From JACDHG01 sp963811585 (GTDB lineage: Bacteria; Actinomycetota; Actinomycetes; Propionibacteriales; Nocardioidaceae), in the NCBI GenBank assembly GCA_963811585.1, contig CAWERR010000007.1:11406-75405 (forward strand): DNA of 64,000 nt, read 5' to 3'. Positions 55,776 to 64,000 of the stretch are shown here, piece by piece; positions within the stretch are counted from its first letter, which is position 1; each line of letters begins with the position of its first letter. A program made the translations under genes and the position numbers. The notes below the pieces were generated by a model that was not told the origin of the DNA, ran no database searches, and saw only the letters and a program-made list of their open reading frames with translations.

Positions 55776-56967
55776 CAGCGTGTCTTGCCGCGCTTGGACC
55801 GCGCCTGGCGTTGCGGCTGGGCGCGTTTGGCCGCCGAGCTGTTCATCGGTCGGGCGCTGCCGGTCTTGACGGCGCGTGGCCGTGCGCGGCGCGGTCTGGC
55901 GGCCGCGCGCCGTCGTCGGCGTCGACCTCGCCGGCTCGGGCTCGTCGCGGCTGCTGAGCGGTCCTCGCCACGGCCTCGGCGTTGCGCTCGTCGGGTGGCG
56001 ACCCGCTTGGCCTGGGCCTGCATCGGCCGGCTCGCGCATCTTGAGCTGCACGAGCAGCGGCGTCGCGATGAAGATCGACGAGTAGGCGCCGGCGGCCATA
56101 CCGACGAACAGCGCCAGCGCGAGGTCCTTCAGCGGACCGGAGCCGAGCTGGAACACGCCGACGTACAAGATCGCGCCGACCGGCAGCAGCGCCGCGATCG
56201 AGGTGTTGATCGACCGGACCAGGGTCTGGTTGACGGCGAGGTTGGCGCTCTCGGCGTAGGTACGCCGGGTGGACGTCGGTGATGTTCGTGGTGTTCTCGC
56301 GGACCTTGTCGAACACCACGACCGTGTCGTAGAGCGAGTAGCCCAGGATGGTCAGGAAGCCGGTGACGGTGGCCGGCGTGACCTCGAACCCGGTCAGGGC
56401 GTAGACGCCGACGGTGATGACCAGGTCGTGCGCCAGCGCGACGATCGCGGCGACCGACATCCGCCACTCGCGGAAGTAGGCCCAGATGAACAGGACGACG
56501 AGGACCACGAAGACGATCGAGGCCGATCAGCGCCTGCTTGGCGACCGTCTCACCCCAGGTGGGGCCGATCGACGACGGTGCTGACCTCGCTCGGCGCCGG
56601 CGTCGTCGATCGCCTCGCTGGACGACCGTCTGTCTCGTCGAGTGTCAGCGGCTCGGTCTGGACCCGGATGGACGTCGTTGTTCGGACGCGACGACGACCG
56701 GGTTGGCGGCGGCCTCGATGTCGGTGCCGACGACGGCGTCGGTGACGTCCTCGACCTTGTCGACGACGGGTTGGCGATCATGCGCCTGGAACTCGACGCC
56801 GCCCTCGAACTCGATGCCGTAGTTGAGGCCGCGGACACGAACAGACCGATGGCGGCGACGCAGGATCGCCGGCCGAGATCGAGGTACCAGGTGCTTGCGC
56901 CGGCCGACGAAGTCGATCGAGACGTCGCCCGAGTAGAGCTGCGCTCCGATCTGCCGAACTTCGACAT
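55775..56967 (-). CDS. secF: Protein translocase subunit SecF (frame broken)
   Basis: Membrane subunit that helps SecYEG use the proton gradient. It starts MSKFGRS with a large periplasmic loop after GLNYGIEFEGGVEFQ. The conserved C-terminal helices are visible (VTPATVTGFLTILGYSLYDTVVVFDKVRENT and FVGMAAGAYSSIFIATPLLVQLK). A basic Arg/Lys-rich tail ends at 55775. Frameshifted several times. The ATG at 56965-56967 overlaps the secD stop. Confidence 0.92.
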
Positions 56968-58828
56968 CAGGCCTCCCCTCCGGCCGCGGCTGCGCGTGGT
57001 CGCTCTTCTTCAGCGGCGGCATGCCCGAGGTGCTCACGGTCGAGACCGGACCACTTGTGGCCGTGGCCGAAGAACTTGGTCCGCGACAGCAACGTCACCA
57101 TCGGCTTGGTGAAGAAGAACACCACGAAGACGTCGATGACCGTGCTCAGGCCGAGCGCGAACGCGAAGCCCTTGACGACGCCGATCGCGAAGATGAACAG
57201 GACCACGGCGGCCAGCAACGAGACGGCGTCGGCGGCCAGGATCGTGGTCCGGGCCCGGACCCAGCCGGTCTCGACCGACGTGCGCAGGGTCCGGCCGTCG
57301 CGGACCTCGTCACGCAGTCGCTCGAAGTAGACGATGAACGAGTCGGCGGTGATACCGACCGCCACGATCAGGCCGGCGATGCCGGGCAGGGTCAGGGTGA
57401 AGCCGTAGGCCGTGCCCGAGCAGCAGGACCGCAGGCGTAGGTCATCAGGCCGGCGATGAGCAGCGACGCGATGATCGACGATGCTCGAGGCCGCGGTAGT
57501 AGAGGATGCAGTAGAGCATCACCAGGATGAGCCCGATGATGCCGGCGATGATGCCCGCCTGCGAGCTGGTTGGAGGCGAGCTCCGGGCCTTCGTTGGACT
57601 CGGCTCTGCGACGCACGAAGGTCAGCGGCAGGGCGCCGTACTTCAGCGAGTTGGCGAGGCTGGTCGGCCTGGCTCCTGGGTGAAGTTGCCGGTGATCTCG
57701 GCCTGGCCGCCGGTGATCGGCTCGTCGTTGGTCGGGTCGGAGAGCACCTCGCCGTCGAGCACGATCGCCAGCCGCTGCTGGTCGCCGGTGTCGGAGTTCG
57801 TGCTGCCCGGCGATCTTGGTCGTGACGTCGCGCGAACTGCCTTCGACCCCGTCGCCGTTGAACTCGACGTTGACGACGTAGTCACCGACGCCGTGCTGCG
57901 GGATGCCGCAGCTCGCGTCGGTGACGTCGGTGCCGTCGACCATCGACGGCCCGAGCAGGTAGCGGTTGCCGCTCTCGTCGCAGGCCAGCAGCGGCTGGCT
58001 CTGGCAGGTCGACCTGAGCCGTCGGCGGCGTCGCCTGCGCTTGTCGCAGTCGAACGCCGCCAGCTTGACGCTGCCAGTCCTGCGGTGGGTTGGCGATCCA
58101 GGCGTACGGGTCGTTGATCTCGCTCGAGGTCGGGCGGCGACCAGCGCGGTCGGCGGCCGCCGGTCGGCTCGGGCTCGGCTCGGTTGGCGTCGTCGGTCCG
58201 TGGCTCCTCGGTCGGAGCCGGTCGTCGGTGGGTGTCAGGGCTGTGGAGCCGTCGTCCTGCAGCCACGGCGGCACGACGCGGTTCTTGCCGTCGGTCGACT
58301 CGGTGTCGCTGGTGTTGTCGCTCGGCGCTGGCTGCTCGGGCGTCGGTCTCGGTCGGAGCCCGTCGCCGTCGGCGCCGTCCGTCGTCGGCGGTGTCGTCGC
58401 GGTCGAGTCCGTGGGCTCAGTCGGCGTCGGGGTCGGGGTCGCAGTGCCTGGCGGGCGGCAGCGCGGCGGCCACGAGCCGGAAGCGCAGCTGGGCGGTCGA
58501 GCCGATCGTGCGCGTCGAGGTCCTTGTCGACCTTGCCCGGGATCTCGACGACGATGATGTCGCTGCCCTGGGTGCGTGACCTCGGCCTCGGCCACTCCGA
58601 CGCCGTTGACGCGGCTGCTGATGATGTCGACGGCCTCGTCGAGCTTGTCCTCGGTGACCAGCCGCCGCCGGTGGCCTTGGCCTGGAGGGTGATGCGGTGC
58701 CGCCCTGCAGGTCGAGGCCCAGCTTGGGCTTCCAGGTCCCGAGCGGCGACCGCGCCGCGAACATGCCGACGATGACGAGCAGGAAGATCGATCAGCGTGC
58801 GACCCGGGCGGGAGGTCCGGGTCGCCAC
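56967..58828 (-). CDS. secD: Protein translocase subunit SecD (frame broken)
   Basis: Partner of SecF. Seen: the first helix and P1 start (LGTWKPKLGLDLQGGT), a long periplasmic region rich in Thr/Ser/Pro/Asp that appears expanded, NDEPITGGQAEITGNFTQ, and the clean C-terminal helices (GITADSFIVYFERLRDEVRDGRTLRTSV, DAVSLLAAVVLFIFAIGVVKGFAFALGLSTVID). GTG start at 58826-58828. Many indels. Confidence 0.92.
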
Positions 58829-58829
58829 G

Positions 58830-59210
58830 TCAGTTCGCTCCTCGGCTGGTTCGGGCTGCCGTCGGTCGGTCGCTGCGGAGTCGTCATCGTCGGGGTCGTC
58901 GGTCGCGATCGTAGCCGTCGCGTCGTACGCCGGTCGTCGTGCTCGTCGGCCGGTACGTCGCGGATGATCTTGCCGATCGCGCCGCGGTGCACTGTCACCA
59001 CCACACCGTCGGCGACGAGCTCGACGTCGATCTGGTCGTCGTCGACACGCGACGACGGTGCCGAAGATGCCGCTGGTCAGCATCACCTCGTCGCCGGCCG
59101 ACAGCGCGTTCTGCAGCTGCGGCACTCCGGGCGCGCTTGCGCGCCGGCCGGATGAACAGGAGGTAGGCAACACCACGCAGGATCACGAGCGGCAGCAAGC
59201 CTGCCGACAT
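58830..59210 (-). CDS. yajC: Preprotein translocase accessory protein YajC (frame broken)
   Basis: Small membrane partner of SecDF. One N-terminal helix (MSAGLLPLVILRGVAYLLFIRPARKR), then LQNALSAGDEVMLTSGIFGTVV and VVVTVHRGAIGKIIRDVP, and an acidic tail. Two or more indels split it. ATG at 59208-59210; the stop is one base before the secD start. The 184 bases to ruvB hold no recognisable gene. Confidence 0.9.
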
Positions 59211-59394
59211 CGTCGGAATTCACCGGGTGACTCCTTGACGCGGACCAGCTCGCCACAGGCGAGGCGCCGTCGACGACATACGACGACAGGGCCGACGACA
59301 TCGACACCGCTGACGGCCAAAGGCGGAGTCTAACTTGCCGCCGGCCGCGAAATCCCGAATCGGTCGTGCGCAGCGTGTCGCGCTCGTGACTGGC

Positions 59395-60460
59395 TCAGTC
59401 GTCGTCGAACAGGGCGACCTGGTCCGGCCAGCGAGCGCGCCGCAGGCACCGCAGGCCGAGGTGCTCCCAGGCCGCTGGCGTCGCGACCCGGCCGCGCGGC
59501 GTGCGGGCGAGGTAGCCGACCGCGACGAGGAACGGCTCGGCGACCTCCTCGACGGTCTCGCGCTCCTCGCCGACCGCGACGGCCAGCGTGCTCAGGCCGA
59601 CCGGGCCGCCGCCGAACCGCCGGCACAGCGCGTCGAGCACCGCCCGGTCGAGCCGGTCGAGGCCGGACTCGTCGACCTCGAACAGCGTCGAGGGCGTCGC
59701 GGGCCAGCGCGCGGGTGACCGCTCCGTCGGCGCGGACCTGGGCGAAGTCGCGGACCCGCCGCAGCAGCCGGTTGGCGATCCGCGGCGTGCCGCGCGAGCG
59801 CGAGGCGATCTCGGCCGGCGCCGTCGGTCGTCGATCGTCACCTCGAGCAGGCGGGCCGAGCGGGCGACGATCTGCTGCAGCTCAGCGGTCTCGTAGAACT
59901 CGAGGTGCCCGGTGAAGCCGAACCGGTCGCGCAGCGGGCCCGGCAGCAGGCCGGCCCGGGTGGTCGCACCGACCAGCGTGAACGGCGGGATCTCCAGCGG
60001 GATCGCGGTCGCGCCCGGCCCCTTGCCGACGACCACGTCGACCCGGAAGTCCTCCATCGCCAGGTAGAGCATCTCCTCGGCCGGCCGCGACATCCGGTGG
60101 ATCTCGTCGAGGAAGAGCACGTCGCCCTCGCCGAGCCCGGACAAGATCGCCGCCAGGTCGCCGGCGTGCTGGATGGCCGGCCCGCTCGTGATCCGCAGCG
60201 GGGCGCCCATCTCGGCGGCGATGATCATCGCCATCGTGGTCTTGCCGAGCCCGGGCGGGCCGGACAGCAGCACGTGGTCGGGCGCTGCGGCCGCGGCCGC
60301 GGGCGGCCTCGAGCACCAGGCCGAGCTGCTCGCGCACCCGCTCCTGGCCGATGACCTCGTCGAGAGTCTTGCGGCCGCAGCGCCGCCTCGACGGCGCGCT
60401 CGTCGCCGTCGGCGTCGGCCGTCGACCGATCGGACGCGTGCGTCGAACTCGTCGGCTCAT
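59395..60460 (-). CDS. ruvB: Holliday junction branch-migration helicase RuvB (frame broken at both ends)
   Basis: AAA+ motor of the RuvABC resolvasome. The central two thirds are clean: Walker A GPPGLGKTT, GPAIQHAGDLAAILS, Walker B VLFLDEIHR, LVGATTRAGLLPGPLRDRFG. The C-terminal winged helix (GPVGLSTLAVAVGEERETVEEV) is also in frame. Indels lie near the start (before DERAVEAALRP) and after LLEVTIDD. I take the ATG at 60458-60460 as start. Confidence 0.94.
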
Positions 60461-60466
60461 CGGCGC

Positions 60467-61099
60467 TCAGGCCTTCGACAGCGAACGCAGCGCCGCGCGG
60501 AGCAGGTCGGCGACGGGCACGGCGTCGCCGGCGGCCACGGCCTCGTCGGCCATCGGGGCGACGGCCTCGACGGCGCGTCTCGGCCTCCTTGGCCGACCAG
60601 CCGAGCCCGAGCAGGCCGGCCCGCACCTGGTCGCGCCAGCTCGTCCGTCGGCTGAGCGCTGCACGCGCGACCGGGCCGAGCGCCGCTGCCGCGTCGGCGC
60701 GCCGATCTGGTCCTTGAGCTCGAGCACGATGCGCTGGGCACCCTTCCGGCCGATGCCGGGCACCTTGCACAGCGAGACGAGGTCCTCGGTGGTGATCGCG
60801 CGGCGCAGCTCGTCGGGGCCGTGCACGGCGAGCATCGCCTGGGCGAGCTTGGGCCCGACGCCGCTCGCGGTCTGCAGCAGCTCGAAGATGCCGCGCTCGT
60901 CGTAGTCGGCGAAGCCGAACAGGGTCAGCGAGTCCTCGCGCACGACCATCGAGGTGGCCAGGGTGGCCTCCTCGCCGACCCGCAGCGACGACCAGCGCAG
61001 CCGGGCGTGCACATGACCAGGATGCCGACGCCGCCGACGTCGACGACGGCCGAGTCGACGAAGACGGCCGACGACCGGCCCTCGGACGAACGCGATCAT
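60467..61099 (-). CDS. ruvA: Holliday junction binding protein RuvA (frame broken)
   Basis: DNA-binding tetramer that loads RuvB. The ATG at 61097-61099 gives MIAFVRG; an indel follows, and then the clean part includes TLFGFADYDERGIFELLQTASGVGPKLAQAML and the helix-hairpin-helix CKVPGIGRKGAQRIVLELKDQIG. The C-terminal domain III (GDAVPVADLLRAALRSLSKA) is recognisable. The start overlaps the ruvC stop (ATGA). Confidence 0.93.
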   Translation of the reverse strand: MIAFVRGPVVGRLRRLGRRRRRRRRHPGHVHARLRWSSLRVGEEATLATSMVVREDSLTLFGFADYDERGIFELLQTASGVGPKLAQAMLAVHGPDELRRAITTEDLVSLCKVPGIGRKGAQRIVLELKDQIGAPTRQRRSARSRVQRSADGRAGATRCGPACSGSAGRPRRPRRAVEAVAPMADEAVAAGDAVPVADLLRAALRSLSKA

Positions 61100-61631
61100 C
61101 GACGCCACTCCTGCCTGCCGGGCGCGCGCCAGCGCCGCATCGAGCCGCTGGTCGCGCGCACCCGCGCCAGATGTGGCACATCGCCAGGGCCAGCGCGTCG
61201 GCGGCGTCGGCGGGCGACGGCCGCTCGGTCGAGCCGCAGGAGGCGGGTCACCATCGTGGTGACCTGCGCCTTGTCGGCGCGACCGCTGCCGGTGACCGCG
61301 GCCTTGACCTCGCTCGGCGTGTGCAGCGCGACCGGGATGCCGCGCCGGGCCGCCGCCACGATCGCGATGCCGGACGCCTGGGCCGTGCCCATCACGGTGC
61401 GCACGTTGTGCTGGGCGAAGACGCGCTCGACCGCGACGGCGTCGGGCTGATAGGTCGTCGAGCCAGCGCGTCGATGCCGCCGCTCGATGGCGACCAGCCG
61501 GTCGCCGAGGTCGTCGTCGACGGCGTGCGGACGACGTCGACGGCGACGCGCTCAGCGGGCCGGCCGAGCGCGCCCTCGACCACGCCGAGGCCGCAGCGGG
61601 TCAGGCCGGGGTCGACCCCGAGGACGCGCAC
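61096..61631 (-). CDS. ruvC: Crossover junction endonuclease RuvC (frame broken)
   Basis: Cleaves Holliday junctions. GTG at 61629-61631 gives RVLGVDPGLTRCGLGVVEG with the first catalytic Asp. After an indel region the later part is visible (VMGTAQASGIAIVAAARRGIPVALHTPSEVKAAVTGSGRADKAQV). The span of about 178 codons is normal. Ends in overlap with ruvA. Confidence 0.93.
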
Positions 61632-61758
61632 CGCACACTCCTCGTCGCGGTCACGCTGCGAGGCGAGCGAACAGGTGTTCGACTGGACCAACGTAACGCC
61701 GGACCGCGCGACCACTCGCGGCAGCGACGCGCCGGACGGCGGTTACTCCGGCGGTCGC

Positions 61759-62528
61759 TCAGTCGAGCTCGGCCAGCACGTCGTCGGGGACGTCGAAGTT
61801 GCCGAACACGTTCTGCACGTCGTCGGAGTCCTCGAGCGCCTCGATCAGCCGGAAGACCTTCTGCGCGCCGGCCTTGTCGACGCCGACGGTCATGCTCGGC
61901 ACGAACGACGCCTCGGCCGACTCGTAGTCGAGGCCGCTGGCCTGCAGCGCGGTGCGGACCGCGACCAGGTCGGTCGGCTCGGAGATCACCTCGAACGCCT
62001 CGCCGAGGTCGTTGACCTCCTCGGCGCCGGCCTCGAGCACGGCCGTCAGCACGTCGTCCTCGCTCGACCTGCGCCGCGCTCCCTCGTTGCGTCTTCGGGC
62101 ACGATCACGACGCCCTTGCGGGTGAACATGTAGGAGACCGAGCCGGCGTCGGCCATCGAGCCGCCGTTGCGGGTCATCGCGGTGCGGACCTCGCCGGCGG
62201 CGCGGTTGCGGTTGTCGGTCAGGCACTCGATCAGCAGCGCGACTCCGCCGGGCGCGTAGCCCTCGTACATGATCGTCTGCCAGTCGGCTCCGCCCGCCTC
62301 GGCGCCGGAGCCGCGCTTGACCGCGCGGTCGATGTTGTCGTTGGGGACCGAGGACTTCTTCGCCTTCTGGATGGCGTCGTACAGCGTCGGGTTGCCGGCC
62401 GGGTCTCCGCCGCCGGTGCGCGCCGCGACCTCGATGTTCTTGATCAGCTTGGCGAACAGCTTGCCGCGCCGGGCGTCGATGACGGCCTTCTTGTGCTTGG
62501 TGGTCGCCCATTTGGAGTGGCCGGACAT
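61759..62528 (-). CDS. yebC: YebC/PmpR-family transcriptional regulator (one frameshift)
   Basis: Conserved protein linked to transcriptional regulation and, in some members, translation of proline runs. It begins MSGHSKWATTKHKKAVIDARRGKLF, the family hallmark, and includes DNRNRAAGEVRTAMTRNGGSM. After one indel near 62080 it resumes as EDDVLTAVLEAGAEEVNDLG and ends DVPDDVLAELD. ATG at 62526-62528. Lies between pdxT and ruvC as in many actinobacteria. Confidence 0.93.
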
Positions 62529-62544
62529 GCTGAGTGGTGCTTCC

Positions 62545-63150
62545 TTAGCTGCTCGTGCGACGAGATCGACGAAGTAGCGGTGCACCCGGTCGTCGTGGGT
62601 GATCTCGGGGTGGAACGACGTGGCCATGACGACGCCCTGGCGCACGGCGACGATCCTACCGGCGGCCGGACCCGCGGCGACCGTGGCGAGGACCTCGACG
62701 TCGTCGCCGGCCTTCTCGACCCAGGGCGCCCGGATGAACAACGCGTGGAACGGCTCGTCGAAGACGGTGAAGTCGACGTCGGTCTCGAACGAGTCGACCT
62801 GGCGGCCGAACGCGTTGCGGCGTACGACGACGTCGAGGCCGCCGAGCGTCTGCTGACCGTCGATCCCGCCCTCGATCCGGTCGGCCAGCATGATCATCCC
62901 GGCGCAGGTGCCCAGCGCCGGCATCCCGTCGGCCAGTCGCTGCCTGCAGCGGCTCGAACAGCTCGAAGATCGGCGCCAGCTTGTACATCGTGGTCGACTC
63001 GCCGCCGGGGAGGACGAGTCGCGTCGACGTCGGCCAGCTCCTCGGCCGGCGCACCGGCGACGGCGTCGACGCCGGCGCCGGCGAGCATCCGAGGTGCTCG
63101 CGCACGTCACCTTGCAGGGCGAAGACGCCGATCGTCGGGGACGGTGTCAC
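62545..63150 (-). CDS. pdxT: Pyridoxal 5'-phosphate synthase glutaminase subunit (frame broken)
   Basis: Supplies ammonia to PdxS for vitamin B6 synthesis. GTG at 63148-63150 gives TPSPTIGVFALQGDVREHL. Further recognisable pieces are LVLPGGESTTMYKL, the FIRAPWVEKAGDDVEVLA region and TSFHPEITHDDRVHRYFVDLV with the catalytic His-Glu pair. Indels split the middle. The stop is uncertain: as read, the last frame runs on into yebC, and TAA at 62545-62547 is the likely true end. pdxS is not adjacent. Confidence 0.88.
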
Positions 63151-63194
63151 GATGCCATCGTAGGTGCGGCGATGGCCGCTCGGAACGAGCCGGC

Positions 63195-64000
63195 TTAGAG
63201 GCGGGTGAAGGCGTAGGTGCCGATCAACACGTTCCCAGCGAGGTCGGTCACCGTGACCCTCAGCGTGTAGGTGCCGGAAGTCAAGGGCCCGATGACGTGG
63301 TTCCACGCCGTCGTGCCTGTGGGTACAAGGGGGATGGAGCACGCGGCCGCGGTGAACGTGCCTCCGCTGCTCAAACAGTTCCCTGCAGAGTTCGTGAGCC
63401 TGAGTCTGACAGTGCCGAGGCCACCCGAGTACGCCGGATCGGCGACCGTGCCGCAGACGGAGTCTTGAATGACGCAGCCGTTCTTCAACTGTCCATTGCT
63501 GTAGCTTCCGCCGTTGGCCGGGAACACGCCGCTCAGGGTGGGCGCTCGGGTGTCGATCCTCACGGTGAAGGCGGTTCCTATGGACCGGTTGTCGGCGTCG
63601 TCGATCGCGGTGAGCGTGTAGGGGTAGCTGCCCTCGGGCATGGTGCCCGCGAACGAGAAAGCTCCGCCGGGACCGGCTGTGGTCGTTGCGAGGACGGTGG
63701 CGCCTTGCCTGAGCTCGACCGTGCTGTTGGGCTCTGCCGTGCCGGACAGTGTGCCCGAGGTGGCACTTGTGACTCCGTCGGTCGAGCTCGAGCCGGTATC
63801 CGGGCTGACCTGCACGGCCGTCGGGGCGGCGGGAGCGACGGTGTCGAGCCTGACGGTGTAGGTCTTCGTCGACTCGACGTTGCCGGCTACGTCGGTGGCG
63901 TAGTAGGTGATCGTGGTGTTGCCCGTTGCACTGATTGTGAACGAGGTGGTGGCAGCGTTCACTGTGACGGCTGCGGCGGGACCGAATCTCGATATCGACC
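63195..64000 (-). CDS. C-terminal part of a large surface protein with Ig-like repeats
   Basis: Open to the window edge, so the gene is longer. It shows tandem beta-rich units of bacterial Ig-like type: YYATDVAGNVESTKTY with VRLDTVAPAAPT, GTLSGTAEPNSTVELRQ, YTLTAIDDADNRS with VRIDTRAPTLSG, and a terminal YTLRVTVTDLAGNVLIGTY. Two cysteine-rich stretches (NGCVIQDSVCG; GNCLSSGG...AAC) suggest disulfides. No LPxTG sorting signal or C-terminal membrane helix is seen. It lies 44 bases upstream of pdxT. Function unknown. Confidence 0.8.
   Translation of the reverse strand, partial: SISRFGPAAAVTVNAATTSFTISATGNTTITYYATDVAGNVESTKTYTVRLDTVAPAAPTAVQVSPDTGSSSTDGVTSATSGTLSGTAEPNSTVELRQGATVLATTTAGPGGAFSFAGTMPEGSYPYTLTAIDDADNRSIGTAFTVRIDTRAPTLSGVFPANGGSYSNGQLKNGCVIQDSVCGTVADPAYSGGLGTVRLRLTNSAGNCLSSGGTFTAAACSIPLVPTGTTAWNHVIGPLTSGTYTLRVTVTDLAGNVLIGTYAFTRL

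Noticed and set aside
62046..63110. A PdxT-YebC fusion protein
   Set aside because: The continuous frame arises because an indel in pdxT hides its stop. A YebC start with the family N-terminus lies inside, and a TAA at 62545-62547 fits the normal PdxT end.
1..64000. Insertion sequences, prophage or integrative elements
   Set aside because: No transposase, integrase, phage or conjugation gene and no tRNA attachment site was found; the window is housekeeping sequence with small repeats.

Overview
The window is high-GC DNA (many GTG and TTG starts, strong GC bias at third codon positions) from an actinobacterium. Actinobacterial markers are mIHF (mihF), a BldD-type regulator beside pyrR, a helicase-dead PriA, and the conserved runs rib / rpe-rsmB-fmt-def-priA-metK-coaBC-rpoZ-gmk-mihF / pyr / bldD-nusB-efp-aro / mltG-ruvX-alaS / aspS-hisS / DUF349-rsh-apt-secFD-yajC-ruvBAC-yebC. 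A class 1B PyrD/PyrK pair and several protein-level features fit the Nocardioidaceae (Nocardioides-like). The family assignment is inference. Nearly every gene is on the minus strand, so transcription runs from high to low coordinates. Only bldD and the pair at 50751-52714 are on the plus strand.

Layout, low to high coordinate. 1-3703: riboflavin operon (FMN riboswitch, ribD, ribE, ribM, ribBA; ribBA runs off the edge). 3744-3974: a 22-bp tandem array and a palindromic repeat cluster. 3978-13683: rpe, rsmB, fmt, def, priA, metK, coaBC, rpoZ, gmk, mihF. 13782-16480: five tandem paralogous exported proteins of unknown function. 16632-16773: repeats. 16803-26915: pyr operon (PyrR-binding loop, pyrR, pyrB, pyrC, carA, carB, pyrK, pyrD, pyrF). 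27009-38864: bldD, nusB, efp, aroQ, a second 22-bp array, aroB, aroK, aroC, a prepilin peptidase, aroE, mltG, ruvX, alaS, a DUF6167-like and a DUF948-like gene. 38902-50543: rarA, a five-gene peptide-type ABC transporter, aspS, hisS, a metallo-beta-lactamase-fold hydrolase. 50751-63150: a short membrane protein, DUF349, rsh (relA/spoT), apt, secF, secD, yajC, ruvB, ruvA, ruvC, yebC, pdxT. 63195-64000: C-terminal end of a large Ig-like-repeat surface protein. No stretch longer than 300 bases lacks a gene.

The most informative regulatory elements are an FMN aptamer followed by a hairpin next to the ribD ribosome-binding site, and a PyrR-binding RNA hexaloop directly against the pyrR ribosome-binding site. 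Less explained are the five-paralogue cluster at the pyrF-mihF junction, two related 22-bp repeat arrays each upstream of a transcription unit, and a dispersed palindrome family that also lies inside the carA and carB reading frames.

Caveat on quality: many essential single-copy genes between about 3.98-8.1 kb, 38-48 kb and 51.5-63.1 kb are broken by several single-base insertions or deletions, while genes between these blocks are almost all intact. I read these as uncorrected sequencing indels, not pseudogenes. I therefore give whole-gene spans across the breaks; a few ends are approximate.
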